From Enterocloster alcoholdehydrogenati (GTDB taxonomy: Bacteria; Bacillota; Clostridia; Lachnospirales; Lachnospiraceae): a stretch of DNA of 64,000 nucleotides. The notes beneath the pieces are model-generated. The model did no database searches. It was not told where the DNA came from and worked only from the letters and a program-made list of their open reading frames with translations. Below are positions 9,253 through 19,284 of the stretch, piece by piece. Position 1 is the first letter of the stretch, and each line of letters begins with the position of its first letter. The DNA lies in assembly GCF_013282095.1 (NCBI RefSeq), contig NZ_BLTJ01000012.1:60389-124388 (forward strand), in the 5' to 3' direction. The position numbers and the translations under genes were made by a program.

Positions 9253-11019
9253 TTATGCGTTGCGCTCCACTACATTTTCATAGAACCGGTCCACTTGCGC
9301 CCGGTACTCATCAAACAGTTCCAGGCGGTCATTCGGAACATCATATTTGATGGAAATGATCTTATCAAAGATGGGATCCTCCTTCAGCACCGACATAGGC
9401 ATCCCCATGGAAATCAGTGTTTTTGACTTCTTATAGAGATATAAAATGATCTCCATCATCTTAAACTGTTTCTTAAGCGGAACAGAGGTGTCGTCCTTGT
9501 GAAATGCATTCTGCTGCAGAAAGCCAAGACGGATCACCCTTGCGATCTCCAGCACCAGCTTCTGATCGTCGGGCAGCACGTCGGAGCCGATCAGCTTTAC
9601 AATCTCCATCAGGCTGCTTTCCTGGGTCAGCAGGGCCATGAGGCGATTGCGGTAATCCACGAACTTCTGATCCACATTGTCCATGTACCAGGACGACAGG
9701 TCGTTTATATACTCTGAGTAGCTGGTGAGCCAGTGAATGGCCGGGAAATGTCTGGCATAGGAAAGGTTCTTGTCCAGTCCCCAGAAGCAGCGAACGAAAC
9801 GCTTGGTATTCTGGGTCACAGGTTCGGAGAAATCGCCTCCCTGAGGAGAAACGGCTCCTATGATGGTCACAGAACCGTCTGTGCCGTTTAAGTTGCGCAT
9901 CATGCCCGCCCGTTCATAAAAAGCCGACAAACGAGAGGCCAGATAGGCCGGAAACCCTTCCTCGGCAGGCATCTCCTCCAGACGGCCGGAAAGCTCTCGC
10001 AGCGCCTCGGCCCATCGGGAGGTGGAATCCGCCATAATAGCCACGTGATAGCCCATATCCCTGTAATACTCCGCCAGAGTCAGCCCGGCGTACAGGCTGG
10101 CCTCCCGGGCCGCTACCGGCATATTGGATGTGTTGGCGATCAGAGTAGTCCGGTCCATCAGCGGATTGCCGCTCTTTGGGTCGATCAGTTCTGAAAACTC
10201 CTCCAGCACCTGGGTCATCTCATTTCCGCGCTCCCCGCAGCCGATATAGATGATCACATCCGCGTCAGACCACTTGGCAATCTGGTGCTGGGTCATGGTC
10301 TTTCCTGTTCCGAAACCGCCTGGAATGGCCGCTGTGCCTCCCTTTGCCAGCGGGAACATGGTATCCAGAATCCGCTGGCCCGTGATCAGGGGCCTGGTGG
10401 CGGAGAACCGTCTGGCTGTAGGCCTTGGCACGCGGATGGGCCATTTCTGGGTCATGGTCAGTTCCCGTTCGGAGCCGTCCATCAGCTGCAGCCGAACCAG
10501 CATTTCATTGATGGTATACTGGCCGTCAGAAACCACCTCTGTCACATAGCCCTCCATGTCCGGCGGCACCATGACCTTATGGACAATGGCCCGTGTCTCC
10601 GGCACCTCTGCGATAATGGTTCCCGGCATCAGGCGATCGCCCTTCTTTACAGTAATATGGGCATCCCATTTTCTGGAAGTATCCAGGGCATCCACGCTGA
10701 TGCCGCGGCTGATGGAATAGCCGCTGTGCTCGGCGATCTTGCTTAAGGGCCTCTCAATGCCGTCAAATATATTGTTTAAGATACCGGGAGCCAGGGTCAC
10801 GGACACAGGCGCGCCGGTGCCGGTAACAGTCTCTCCCGGCTTTAGGCCGCTGGTTTCCTCATATACCTGAATGGTTGTCTTTTCCGAGGTAAGTCCGATG
10901 ACTTCGCCTACCAGATTTTCCCTGCCGACGTACACCATTTCGTTCATCTGGAATCCGGGATCTCCCTCCAGAGAAACTACAGGGCCGTTGATCCCGTAGA
11001 TCACACCTGTCTTAGCCAT
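9253..11019 (-). CDS. ntpA: A/V-type ATPase catalytic subunit A
   Basis: About 588 residues. This catalytic subunit hydrolyses or makes ATP. The Walker A motif is GGFGTGKT. The long non-homologous insertion before the P-loop (near residues 110-190) separates V/A-type from F-type beta subunits. [22 protein letters not shown] is the conserved catalytic-region motif. The start ATG follows GGGAGG. It directly follows subunit E. Confidence 0.97.
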   Translation of the reverse strand: MAKTGVIYGINGPVVSLEGDPGFQMNEMVYVGRENLVGEVIGLTSEKTTIQVYEETSGLKPGETVTGTGAPVSVTLAPGILNNIFDGIERPLSKIAEHSGYSISRGISVDALDTSRKWDAHITVKKGDRLMPGTIIAEVPETRAIVHKVMVPPDMEGYVTEVVSDGQYTINEMLVRLQLMDGSERELTMTQKWPIRVPRPTARRFSATRPLITGQRILDTMFPLAKGGTAAIPGGFGTGKTMTQHQIAKWSDADVIIYIGCGERGNEMTQVLEEFSELIDPKSGNPLMDRTTLIANTSNMPVAAREASLYAGLTLAEYYRDMGYHVAIMADSTSRWAEALRELSGRLEEMPAEEGFPAYLASRLSAFYERAGMMRNLNGTDGSVTIIGAVSPQGGDFSEPVTQNTKRFVRCFWGLDKNLSYARHFPAIHWLTSYSEYINDLSSWYMDNVDQKFVDYRNRLMALLTQESSLMEIVKLIGSDVLPDDQKLVLEIARVIRLGFLQQNAFHKDDTSVPLKKQFKMMEIILYLYKKSKTLISMGMPMSVLKEDPIFDKIISIKYDVPNDRLELFDEYRAQVDRFYENVVERNA

Positions 11020-11601
11020 TTACTTACCTCCCAAATCAAATGTAAAATCGTGTCTGGCCTCTTTAAGCTTTGTATCAAAGGAGCTGTCGATCAGAACGTG
11101 CTTGGCCGGAACCACTGCACGGATGCCGCCGTTAAAGGAATACTCGCTGATCTTCACCGTTACATTGTGGTGAAGGGCCAGTCTGCGGGCCTTATCCTCA
11201 TCGGAAGGATCCATATAGATGATCAGAGCCTCGTCGCCCGCAAAATCCTTTGCGGCCTGAACCTGCTTTTCCAAAAGCTCCTGATACTCCCTGGTCTCCA
11301 TAAAATTTGCCAGCATATCCTTTACTTCCACAAAAAGCTTATCCTTTAGCTCCTCCTGCCTGCGGCTGATCTCCCGCTTCTGATCCAGCTGGCCAATGGA
11401 AAGCTTTTTGTTCTTTTCCCGCTCCAGTTTCTCTCTCTGGGCTTCTTCCTGCATGGCGGCCCTGCGCTCTGCGTCTGCCTTATGCTCCTCAAAAGCCGCT
11501 TCCAGCGCACGGACGCAGTCATCCAGCATACGGGCGCTTTTTTCCCTTGCATCCGTCATGCAGATTTCCTGAAAATGTTTCAGTTTTTCCTCAGTTGTCA
11601 T
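11020..11601 (-). CDS. ntpE: A/V-type ATPase subunit E (peripheral stalk)
   Basis: About 193 residues with a charged N-terminal coiled coil (AERRAAMQEEAQREKLEREK) and an alpha/beta C-terminus ending in a segment rich in basic and acidic residues. Subunit E pairs with the G-type subunit to form the stator. The start is placed at ATG 11601 behind AGGTGA, three codons inside a possible GTG at 11610. The remote sequence is typical of subunit E; operon position supports the call. Confidence 0.88.
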   Translation of the reverse strand: MTTEEKLKHFQEICMTDAREKSARMLDDCVRALEAAFEEHKADAERRAAMQEEAQREKLEREKNKKLSIGQLDQKREISRRQEELKDKLFVEVKDMLANFMETREYQELLEKQVQAAKDFAGDEALIIYMDPSDEDKARRLALHHNVTVKISEYSFNGGIRAVVPAKHVLIDSSFDTKLKEARHDFTFDLGGK

Positions 11602-11655
11602 GCTCTTCACCTGCTTTCTCTATGAAAATGCGCCTGAACGTCCCTGCGGCGCGCT

Positions 11656-11964
11656 TTACAGCTTCAGTCCGATGGCTTCGTTCACATAAGAGGTGATAAA
11701 GTCCGGCTTGCGGCCGGTGCCATGGCGGTCCGGGATCTCCACAATCAGCGGAAGCCGTCTCTCCAGCTTCACGTTATCGATGAGTTCCGGAAATTCCCTG
11801 CCGAATTTCTCTGTCAGCAGGATAATGCCAATGTCTTTATCGGCCAGGACCTTATCAATCTCCCGTTTCAGTTCTTCCCTCTCATGGACGACCGCCCCTT
11901 CCACACCTGCCAGCCGCATACCGGTCCAGGTGTCGATGTTGTCGCTGATCAGATACATTTTCAT
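11656..11964 (-). CDS. ntpG: A/V-type ATPase subunit F
   Basis: About 102 residues, the small Rossmann-like subunit that binds the central shaft (NtpG in Enterococcus naming). The core DIGIILLTEKFGREF and the ending LPLIVEIPDRHG fit the family. Its ATG overlaps the stop of subunit K (ATGA), implying coupled translation. Confidence 0.92.
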   Translation of the reverse strand: MKMYLISDNIDTWTGMRLAGVEGAVVHEREELKREIDKVLADKDIGIILLTEKFGREFPELIDNVKLERRLPLIVEIPDRHGTGRKPDFITSYVNEAIGLKL

Positions 11965-12404
11965 CAGAGCTTACCAAGGATCATAAAGGAAATGATCAGT
12001 CCGTACAGACACACACCTTCGGCAAGACCGACGAAGATAAGGGATTTACCAAGAATGGAGCTGTCCTCGCTGATGGCTCCCAAAGCGGCGCTGGCTGCCG
12101 CAGATACAGCGATACCGCCGCCCAGACAGGAAAGACCTGTTGCCAGCGCTGCGGATAAATAACCCATTCCGGCCGCCGAGGAAACCGCAGCAGCCGTTTC
12201 TTTCGCCCCTTCTGCCGCGAACGCATTTCCGTCAAACATCAGCACGGCAGCAACGATCATGGTGCCGAAAAAGAGGAAAAGATTCACTGCCAGAGCAACC
12301 TTATATCGTCCTCTCGTCTTTTCTCCTATTGCAAATGCCCCAAAGGGAACTATGGTGCTTAAAATAAGCGCTGCGCTTAATGTGATCTTAACTAATAAAC
12401 TCAT
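11964..12404 (-). CDS. ntpK: A/V-type ATPase membrane ring subunit K (c-type)
   Basis: About 146 residues with four predicted membrane helices in two hairpins. The ion-carrying carboxylate is the Glu in GLAEGVCLYG in the last helix. The rotor ring carries H+ or Na+. In Enterococcus hirae NtpK the Na+ ligands include two glutamines and a threonine beside the glutamate. This protein has no glutamine at all, which argues against that Na+ site and favours protons; this is inference. It lies between subunits I and F. Confidence 0.93.
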   Translation of the reverse strand: MSLLVKITLSAALILSTIVPFGAFAIGEKTRGRYKVALAVNLFLFFGTMIVAAVLMFDGNAFAAEGAKETAAAVSSAAGMGYLSAALATGLSCLGGGIAVSAAASAALGAISEDSSILGKSLIFVGLAEGVCLYGLIISFMILGKL

Positions 12405-12433
12405 AATGGCTTCTCCTTTTCTATTGATTTGAT

Positions 12434-14380
12434 TCAGGCTTTCTCTGTTTTTCCATAAGGTTCAAAAGCACGCCCGCTGCCCCGGTAGAACCGGCTAAAC
12501 AGTTCATAATACTCCAGACGGAGTACCTGGATGCCTACGATCAGGCCCTCCATGCCGCAGACGAACAGATTCCCGCCGATGATAACGCCCCAGTTGGGAT
12601 CGCCGGCCTCTGCCCCCGCAAGCATCAGAACTACCTGCATCATGGCCGCGTGGCTCACTGCAAAGGCGCCTACCCGGACAAAGGAAAGGGTATTGGAAAA
12701 ATAGCTTAAAAGCACTTCAAAGAGTTCAAAAATCCCCTGGGTAATAAACATTCCCACCCCTCCGTGAAGTTTCTCGGCCTTCTTTTCCACCATGGCGGTA
12801 AGAGGTTCCTTAAAGAACATCACAGCCAGCGGGATCAGGAACATAACCACCAGCACTGCCGTAGCCGGAAGAGGGTTCCCGCTCATATACAGCACAATCA
12901 CAGAAGCAAGAGCGGCGTAAAATACCAGGCCGGCCGCGCCGTTGGTGTCAAACCATATTTTTTCCGTATCATGGGCCCTTACGCTGTTGATAATGTTAAG
13001 GATCATACACAGCAGGATGATTCCCATGCCAATGGCAATCGCCGCCACAAACACCGTATTCAGCCGGCCGATAAACGGCAGATCCGTCATCGCCTCCTGG
13101 GGGCGGAGCCACAGGGCGTCTATGATATCCTCAAAGCCGAAGATACTTCCAAACAACAGGCCGAAGATAACAGAGAAGAAACCGCAGCAGGATATAATGC
13201 CCGCCAGCCGGACTTTTTTAAGACGATACAGCAAAAATCCGCCGATCAGAAGGCAAAGGCCCTGTCCCGCATCTCCGAACATAAAGCCAAAGAGAACAGA
13301 ATAGGTAATTCCAATCAGAACCGTGGGGTCGATTTCATTGTAGGAGGGAAGGCCGTACATCTCCACATACATCTCAAAAGGCTTAAAAAGCCCCGGATTT
13401 TTCATCTTCGTAGGCGGCGTGCTTGTAATATTCCCCCGGTTGTCCTCCAAGATACAGAACGTATCCGCATCCTCCTCGATTTCTTTTCGGAAGGCCCTGG
13501 CATCTCTTTCCGTCATCCATCCGCAGAGGATATAGAAGTTGTTGGAGGCGTGCATGGTGCAGGCCGCCAGCTTGCGCACATCAAAATTGACTCCGAAACG
13601 CTCCAGACGGATCCAGGCCCCTGTAAGCTCCTCTTTCTTCTCCTCCAGAATCGTTTTTACCGTTTCCTGGGCCTCCCGTTCCTGGGCCTCTAAAGCCTGG
13701 ATCCGGTCCGCCAGCACGTGCTCTGCCTCTAAGGGCGTACCTTCGTACTCGTCGGGCAGAAACACACGCTCAAAGTGCATGGAGGCATAGATGGCGTCGA
13801 TTTTTTCAGACAGCTTATCCGGCACAAAATACACGATCCAGACATACTCCGGATCCTCCAGGCACTTAAACATCACCGTATCAATGGTATCGTACACATA
13901 GTTATTGATCTTGTCATAATATTCCCTGGTAACACGGCCAAAACGGAATTTAATGAACTTAAAGCCCAGGATCTCCCGCAGACTGTAATTTAACTCCGTA
14001 AACGGGGCCACCCGATCCTTGGACTGCTTTAATGCCTGGATCTGAACCGCCAGTTCTTCCCTTTTTTTGGTCAGTTCTTTTAATTCTTCATTCAGCTGCT
14101 CCACAAAGGAGGCCGCTTCCTTAATTCCAGGAAGGGATTCTCCCCGGTTTGCAGGAATCTTCGGCAGCGTTCCGCTGAAACGCTCCATCAGATTTCTGGC
14201 TGAGGCCAGCTGCTCCTTATAGGGATTAGCCTCAATATATGGTCTCAAGTTTTTTACCGTTTTCAGCTCGGAAAGGGCATTTTCCAAGTGGATTTCATAG
14301 CGGGACAGGTATGTGTCCACTACCCGGTCAATGTCCTCTCTGGGGCCGGTAATACTCAAGAATTTCATCTTTTCGATCAC
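12434..14380 (-). CDS. ntpI: A/V-type ATPase subunit I (a-type stator)
   Basis: About 648 residues. The N-terminal half is cytosolic with coiled-coil arms (EELKELTKKREELAVQIQAL). The C-terminal half, from about residue 350, is a set of seven or eight membrane helices that form the ion half-channels. The segments LFGFMFGDAGQGL and SYFSNTLSFVRVGAFAVSHA are family hallmarks, the latter with the essential arginine. The start is GTG at 14380 behind GGGGG. It lies between subunits C and K. Confidence 0.95.
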   Translation of the reverse strand: MIEKMKFLSITGPREDIDRVVDTYLSRYEIHLENALSELKTVKNLRPYIEANPYKEQLASARNLMERFSGTLPKIPANRGESLPGIKEAASFVEQLNEELKELTKKREELAVQIQALKQSKDRVAPFTELNYSLREILGFKFIKFRFGRVTREYYDKINNYVYDTIDTVMFKCLEDPEYVWIVYFVPDKLSEKIDAIYASMHFERVFLPDEYEGTPLEAEHVLADRIQALEAQEREAQETVKTILEEKKEELTGAWIRLERFGVNFDVRKLAACTMHASNNFYILCGWMTERDARAFRKEIEEDADTFCILEDNRGNITSTPPTKMKNPGLFKPFEMYVEMYGLPSYNEIDPTVLIGITYSVLFGFMFGDAGQGLCLLIGGFLLYRLKKVRLAGIISCCGFFSVIFGLLFGSIFGFEDIIDALWLRPQEAMTDLPFIGRLNTVFVAAIAIGMGIILLCMILNIINSVRAHDTEKIWFDTNGAAGLVFYAALASVIVLYMSGNPLPATAVLVVMFLIPLAVMFFKEPLTAMVEKKAEKLHGGVGMFITQGIFELFEVLLSYFSNTLSFVRVGAFAVSHAAMMQVVLMLAGAEAGDPNWGVIIGGNLFVCGMEGLIVGIQVLRLEYYELFSRFYRGSGRAFEPYGKTEKA

Positions 14381-14395
14381 GTCGTAAAACCCCCT

Positions 14396-15418
14396 TTATG
14401 CGTTCGCCGCCACTCCGTAGCGAATCCGCTCGATGATAGTGATGATCTTCTCGATCTCCCGTTCCTTAAAATAAAGATAAGAATTGAGTGCAGCCGCAGA
14501 ATAAGGCTCCTTACGGCTGGTCAGCTCATAAATCCTGTCCACGATCTCCCTGGCAGGGCCTTCCAGACTCTGTCCGTTTTCCAGACTGCCCATGTCAAGG
14601 CGTCCGTACCAGCTGTTTCGTATCACGGCATAAACCTGCTCCAGTTCCTCTGCCTGAGCCATGGCCTGGATCTCCTTCTTTTTCAGATGAAGGCTGATAG
14701 GGATAATCAATGCATAGATGTCTCCCTCCGGCAGGTGATAATACTTCTTGGCGCGGCAGATCCACTGAAGGTTCAGCATATCCATCCTCGTTCCAAAGCA
14801 CTGGGTCAGATCCTTTCTTTCATGGCCGGAGAGATATTTGTCCTTGATCCTCCACACCGTCTTAAAATACAGCATATCCACCGCAGTCTCACAGGCAGGA
14901 AGGGTAGCGTTTCCCTGCTGGCGCAGTGCATAAAGAGGCCCGTAGTAAATGCTGCCCTTAATGCCCGCAATCACCTCGTCAATGGAACGGCACTGCGAAA
15001 GCTGCACCAGATCCAGAGAGGAGTGGCGGTCAAAGAACTCCTTAAAGCCCGACAGATCCTGGGCAGCCTCACGCCTTCCGGCTCCATTGCGCAGGCAGGT
15101 CTTTAAGATACCAATCTCATAGTGCATGAAATACAGATCCAGAAACCGCCTCTGCTTGATGTTGGCAAATTGATACAGCCGGGCAAAATCCCTGTACTGT
15201 GCCAGGTTGAGCAGCTGCTCAATCCTTCCCCGGTGCAGTTCCTTATCTTCCACGCCGGAAAAGATCTCCTCATAGGGAGGAATGGAGCGCAGAAAACGCA
15301 CCGCCTCCGGCACACTCTCCAGAGCCGCCATGGCCTCAAACTGCTCCGGCCGGATGCGCCACCGCTCCATGGCCCTTACCTTCGTGGAAATGCCGCTGTA
15401 ACTGATCAGGCTTCCCAT
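14396..15418 (-). CDS. ntpC: A/V-type ATPase subunit C/d (V0D/AC39)
   Basis: About 340 residues, all helical, V0D/AC39 family. It sockets the rotor shaft onto the membrane ring. The opening SYSGISTKVRAMERW and recurring helical repeats (ARLYQFANIKQRRFLDLYF) match the family. GGAGT lies upstream of the ATG. It is the second gene of the operon. Confidence 0.9.
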   Translation of the reverse strand: MGSLISYSGISTKVRAMERWRIRPEQFEAMAALESVPEAVRFLRSIPPYEEIFSGVEDKELHRGRIEQLLNLAQYRDFARLYQFANIKQRRFLDLYFMHYEIGILKTCLRNGAGRREAAQDLSGFKEFFDRHSSLDLVQLSQCRSIDEVIAGIKGSIYYGPLYALRQQGNATLPACETAVDMLYFKTVWRIKDKYLSGHERKDLTQCFGTRMDMLNLQWICRAKKYYHLPEGDIYALIIPISLHLKKKEIQAMAQAEELEQVYAVIRNSWYGRLDMGSLENGQSLEGPAREIVDRIYELTSRKEPYSAAALNSYLYFKEREIEKIITIIERIRYGVAANA

Positions 15419-15422
15419 AGGC

Positions 15423-15734
15423 TTACTCCTTTATCATATTCTGGAAGAGTGTCTGCGCATACGCTTTATGATGTTTTTCATAGGTCTCCTCCAGCCGGGC
15501 GATGGCCGCTTTGGCGTCTGAGGCCTGTTTGTCAAGCTCCTCCTGCATCTCCCGCTCCATCTGTTCCTGAATCTGCGAAATGCGCTCTGCGGTCTTTCGC
15601 TCCAGCTCCTGATCAAAAGCCGCCGTTTTCTCTTCCATTTCCTTTGCCAGAGCCTTTTTTCTGACTCCCGCATCGTCCATGACAGAGCCGGCGGCCTTTT
15701 CAATATCCGATAATCGGTCGATCACTGTATCCAT
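15423..15734 (-). CDS. ntpF: A/V-type ATPase peripheral-stalk subunit G/H
   Basis: About 103 residues forming one long coiled coil, rich in Glu, Lys, Gln and Ala with heptad spacing. This is typical of the stator subunit that pairs with E. ATG at 15734 has AAGGAGG upstream and is preferred over the open frame from 15782. It is the first gene of the operon. Sequence alone gives only a coiled coil, so the call rests on operon position. Confidence 0.8.
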   Translation of the reverse strand: MDTVIDRLSDIEKAAGSVMDDAGVRKKALAKEMEEKTAAFDQELERKTAERISQIQEQMEREMQEELDKQASDAKAAIARLEETYEKHHKAYAQTLFQNMIKE

Positions 15735-16054
15735 GCCTTGCTCCTCCTTTTCCCGGATCTTTCCTGAAAAAGTCCGTTTCATATCCCATTATGATACTAC
15801 TTTTTTTCAAAAATACCAGTGGCATTTTGTAAAATAAATATATTTTTAACAATAAATTTTAAGTGTATGCAGAACAAAAAAGAGATGGATCCGCGTTTTT
15901 GCCAAACTCCACCCCGTATTTTTGTGCATTATGTTCAATATTATGTACATATCAGGCATACTGCAGGCCATATGCTTTGTCTTCGTTTTTGATTTATTCT
16001 GCAAGCAGGGCGCAGATGAACAAACGTCATCTGCGCCCTCAAAAGCATCTATAT
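15735..16054. other. AT-rich intergenic region between the ATPase operon and the chemoreceptor
   Basis: About 320 bp. It holds the upstream region of the ATPase operon, with a TATCAT hexamer near 15790 but no convincing -35, and an inverted repeat at 16007-16039. No coding frame here looks real. Confidence 0.5.
16007..16039 (-). terminator. Perfect 13-bp hairpin downstream of the chemoreceptor gene
   Basis: AGGGCGCAGATGA (16007-16019) and its exact reverse complement (16027-16039) enclose a 7-nt loop. It lies just after the stop of the methyl-accepting protein. No T tract follows on either strand, so it may be an RNA-stabilising 3' end or a factor-dependent terminator. Confidence 0.5.
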
Positions 16055-17827
16055 TCAGTATTTCTCATCCCCCGGATCGTATCCCGGCTCTTTAAAATCA
16101 TTTTCCGGAGCGAAAAGATGATCTGCTGCATTTCCCGAATCTGACGGATTCGCCGCAAGACGGAACTGTCTCGCCAGATCATTGAGCACGCCTGCCTGGC
16201 CGGAAAGTTCTTCACTGGCCGCCGCACTTTCTTCGCTGGTTGCAGAATTCATCTGGACAACCGAGGAAATCTGATCCACCCCGGCCGTAATCTCCCGGAT
16301 CGCGTCTGCCTGCTCTCTGGATGCACTGGAAATTTCCCCAATGGTTTCTACCACTTCCTGCACCTTTCGGGCCAGTTCCTCAAAAGCAGTATTTGTCTTT
16401 TCTGCAATTTTTTCTCCATGAGAAACCGCGGTAAGCGCGCTTTCAATAAGTTCTGTAGTTCCTTTTGCTGCCTCAGAGGACTTTCCTGCAAGATTTCTCA
16501 CCTCATCCGCAACCACTGCAAATCCCTTTCCTGCAGATCCGGCTCTTGCAGCCTCTACCGCCGCATTGAGCGCAAGAATATTGGTCTGAAATGCAATATC
16601 ATCAATCACCTTAATAACCTTTTTTATATCTTCCGCGTTTGTGGAAATTTCACGCATGGCTGAGATCATCTCATTCATATCCTTCAACGTGTACTGTGCC
16701 ACCTTTCCAGAATCGGCTGCAAGCGCATTGGCCTTTTCTGCATTTTCTGAATTGGCCTGTACCTGGCCGGAAACCTCCGAAATCGCGTCAGACAATTCCT
16801 CTACGCTGTTGGCCTGTTCTGTTGCCCCCTGAGCCAGAGCCTGCGCTCCGCTGGAAACCTGATCTGCTCCCGCGCTGATCTGGTTTGCAGACTCCTGGAT
16901 GGAACGCATCGATTCATTTAAGTTTGCTGTTAATGTTTGAATAGAAACGGCAATTTCCCGCATCTGTCCCGGAAACTCTACCGATACTCCGGTTGTAAGG
17001 TCACCTTTGCTCAATGCGCCCAGCACAGCCGATATATCAGAAATGATGACTTTCAGCGCTGAAAAACTGTTCTGCATATTTTTACAGGTTTTTCCAAACT
17101 CATCTTTACTGTCATAAGTGATCTGAACATCAAAATCACCGCGGGAAAGGGAATTAGTAGCGTTCTCAATCTCCGCAAGGGGAGCCGTAATCCCCTTTAC
17201 CAGTTTTTTTATAACGATCACGCTGACAACCAGCGCAATCACAATAAGACCTACTGTCACAGCCAGCGTTTTATAATATGTAACTGCCGCTTTTTTTGTC
17301 TGAGCCTCCGCCAGGCTGATCTGTTCGTTTCCAATATCAGACAGCAGCTGCGCCTGATCATCCAGCAGCGGTTTAAATTCATTCTCAAACAGGGCATATG
17401 CCTCCGTATTGCCGGTTTCTGTTCCCTGTGACAGCAGATTCATAAACTTCTGTCTTGGGGCGGCTTCTTCTTCAAAAAGCTTCTCCAGCTGATCTACCTT
17501 ACTTTTATCTACGCGGTAGTTTTTCTTATATTCTTCCAAAAGGGACGTATTTTTGTCAACTTCCTGCTGTGCCATATCCAGATTGTTTTTTATACTGCCC
17601 AGATCGCTCTCAGCAAACGCCATCAGTTCATATCTCTGTTCGGAGATGAGATTCCTTCTCATTTCCCAAACATAGTTGGTATTGGCGAGCGTCTTTTTGA
17701 TAAGAGTATTATTCTCCCTGTTTAATGCTCTCAGTCCGATAACGGATGAGAGCGAGACGCCCAGCATCAGAAATATCAGTATACCAAATCCAAGCAGCAA
17801 TTTACTTTTGACTTTCAAATTCTTCAT
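16055..17827 (-). CDS. Methyl-accepting chemotaxis protein
   Basis: About 590 residues. A membrane receptor that controls CheA, or a chemotaxis-like pathway. TM1 lies at about 8-30 and an extracytoplasmic four-helix-bundle domain spans about 35-185. TM2 is near 190-215, followed by HAMP and a long cytoplasmic coiled coil. The hairpin tip [20 protein letters not shown] is the CheA/CheW contact. ATG at 17827 has GGAGAG upstream; the frame opens earlier without a ribosome site. It is transcribed alone. No other chemotaxis gene is in the window and the ligand cannot be inferred. Confidence 0.95.
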   Translation of the reverse strand: MKNLKVKSKLLLGFGILIFLMLGVSLSSVIGLRALNRENNTLIKKTLANTNYVWEMRRNLISEQRYELMAFAESDLGSIKNNLDMAQQEVDKNTSLLEEYKKNYRVDKSKVDQLEKLFEEEAAPRQKFMNLLSQGTETGNTEAYALFENEFKPLLDDQAQLLSDIGNEQISLAEAQTKKAAVTYYKTLAVTVGLIVIALVVSVIVIKKLVKGITAPLAEIENATNSLSRGDFDVQITYDSKDEFGKTCKNMQNSFSALKVIISDISAVLGALSKGDLTTGVSVEFPGQMREIAVSIQTLTANLNESMRSIQESANQISAGADQVSSGAQALAQGATEQANSVEELSDAISEVSGQVQANSENAEKANALAADSGKVAQYTLKDMNEMISAMREISTNAEDIKKVIKVIDDIAFQTNILALNAAVEAARAGSAGKGFAVVADEVRNLAGKSSEAAKGTTELIESALTAVSHGEKIAEKTNTAFEELARKVQEVVETIGEISSASREQADAIREITAGVDQISSVVQMNSATSEESAAASEELSGQAGVLNDLARQFRLAANPSDSGNAADHLFAPENDFKEPGYDPGDEKY

Positions 17828-17930
17828 CTTGTGTACTCTCCTTTTTCTTTTTGTTTGCTTTTCAGATGAGGCAGTGAATACAAGAGCATATCCTGGAAAA
17901 TAATTGCTCCCATTCACATTTTACCATGGC

Positions 17931-17959
17931 ATTATATACACTTTACTTTGATAACGCAA
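17931..17959 (-). promoter_or_regulatory. Promoter of the chemoreceptor gene
   Basis: TTGCGT (17954-17959), 17 nt, TATAAT (17931-17936) on the minus strand, about 100 nt upstream of the start. It is sigma-A-like rather than the flagellar sigma-D type. Confidence 0.6.
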
Positions 17960-18057
17960 GAGAATTTTTAATCAATTTTAGCAGCATTCTGTTTTTTTAT
18001 CTCTTTTCATACAATATTTGGAAATTTTATTGTTTTTTATACAAAGGGGACAACTAA

Positions 18058-18100
18058 AATAACCGCCAGACAACGGGTTCTCCATTGTCCGACGGTTATT
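18058..18100 (-). terminator. Terminator after the DUF4145/SH3 gene
   Basis: AATAACCG and GACAA pair with TTGTC and CGGTTATT around a loop. On the minus strand the stem ends in TTATTTTAG. Confidence 0.6.
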
Positions 18101-18107
18101 GACAGTT

Positions 18108-19169
18108 TTACTGAGCCTGGCTGCTCTGGGCCTGCGTCTCTTCCCCATGTTCCGTTTCCGGGGCGCTTTCTGTTTCCGGCGTCTTTTTTTCGATATACTT
18201 GCTGGAAACGTAGGCTTCCTGGCCGTCATAATTTATGACGGTCCAGTCATTGTTGTAGCGTTTTACATAATTCACTTCCGCTCCATGGGCCAGCTGAACC
18301 AGGATGCGGCTGCTGGTAGACGGCTCTGTGCGGACGTTCACACTGTTTCCGGCGACCACATAAACATCAGCCTCCGGCTCAGTCTCCGGTTCGGTCTCCA
18401 CAGCACTCTCGGATTCTGTTTCAGAAGCGCTCTCCGTCATCGCTTCAGACGTGGTTACGCTCTCGGTGGAAACCACGGTATTCTTTGTATCGTCCTGAGC
18501 CGGGCGCATCATGCGGATCACCACAATAAGGAAAATTACCACCAGAACAGGAATCAAAAGACGCCATAAATAAAATAACGGCGACACCCTCCTGCGCTTT
18601 CTCCGGTGGACATTTCCGCCTCTCTGGCCGGAACCGGAACGGCCTGCCTGACCTCTCTGGCCCTGGCCGGTATGACGGCTGCCTGTGCGGCTGCCCGAAA
18701 CCTGATTCCTTGGAGCCCTTCTCTGAGCCATCCGTTCTTCTCCTCTTGCAAAGGCCCGCTCCTGACTGCTCCTGGAAACAGGAGGTCTCTGGCTGCGCCC
18801 CCCTCTGGGCGCATTTACATCATGGGAAAATGCGTGGACCTCCTGGGTCAGCAACTGATAGGCCTGATCGGCATTATAAGCCGTATTGTCATTTTCATGA
18901 ACCGCCTTATTGCCCAGAATACGGATTGTATGGTAATTATCCTTGGTCTGCTTATCGATCCATCCTCCCTCATAGAGCTGGTCGATGGTGTCTGATAAAT
19001 CTCCCTCTACCAGGCAGGCCCTCTCTGCCATACAGCGCACCATGCACTCTAAGGTCTGTCTCGCTTTTACCATCACAAGATTGTAATTTTTATTAACGAT
19101 CAAACGTTCTGCCTCTCTGACCCCCTGCTGGATCTGCTGCCAGCTGGTGGTATGCTCCAGATTTGACAT
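18108..19169 (-). CDS. DUF4145-like / bacterial SH3 membrane protein
   Basis: About 353 residues. Residues about 10-115 form a helical domain resembling DUF4145 (VMVKARQTLECMVRCMAE, ILGNKAVHEND). Then come a basic Gly/Arg/Ser-rich linker and one membrane helix near 200-222 (LLIPVLVVIFLIVVI). An acidic Thr/Ser/Glu repeat stretch and an SH3b domain (about 270-335, VVAGNSVNVRTEPSTSSRI) follow outside. The SH3b suggests cell-wall binding and the cytosolic domain a nucleic-acid- or protein-binding role; neither is proven. It is monocistronic, with a hairpin terminator downstream. Confidence 0.75.
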   Translation of the reverse strand: MSNLEHTTSWQQIQQGVREAERLIVNKNYNLVMVKARQTLECMVRCMAERACLVEGDLSDTIDQLYEGGWIDKQTKDNYHTIRILGNKAVHENDNTAYNADQAYQLLTQEVHAFSHDVNAPRGGRSQRPPVSRSSQERAFARGEERMAQRRAPRNQVSGSRTGSRHTGQGQRGQAGRSGSGQRGGNVHRRKRRRVSPLFYLWRLLIPVLVVIFLIVVIRMMRPAQDDTKNTVVSTESVTTSEAMTESASETESESAVETEPETEPEADVYVVAGNSVNVRTEPSTSSRILVQLAHGAEVNYVKRYNNDWTVINYDGQEAYVSSKYIEKKTPETESAPETEHGEETQAQSSQAQ

Positions 19170-19284
19170 ATGCCTTCCTCCTTCGTGTAAGCGGATTTCC
19201 GCAAAAACTTTCTGTGACCATATTATACCTTACTTTACTTGAAATTGCACTAGGAATCGGAAGGATTTTAACGTTGGATTCAGT

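Noticed and set aside
12764..13693. 309-codon open frame on the plus strand
   Set aside because: It is antisense to ATPase subunit I, has no ribosome site and shows a His/Arg/Gln-rich composition typical of a shadow frame.
14288..15106. 272-codon open frame on the plus strand
   Set aside because: Antisense to ATPase subunits I and C, without a ribosome site or recognisable motif.
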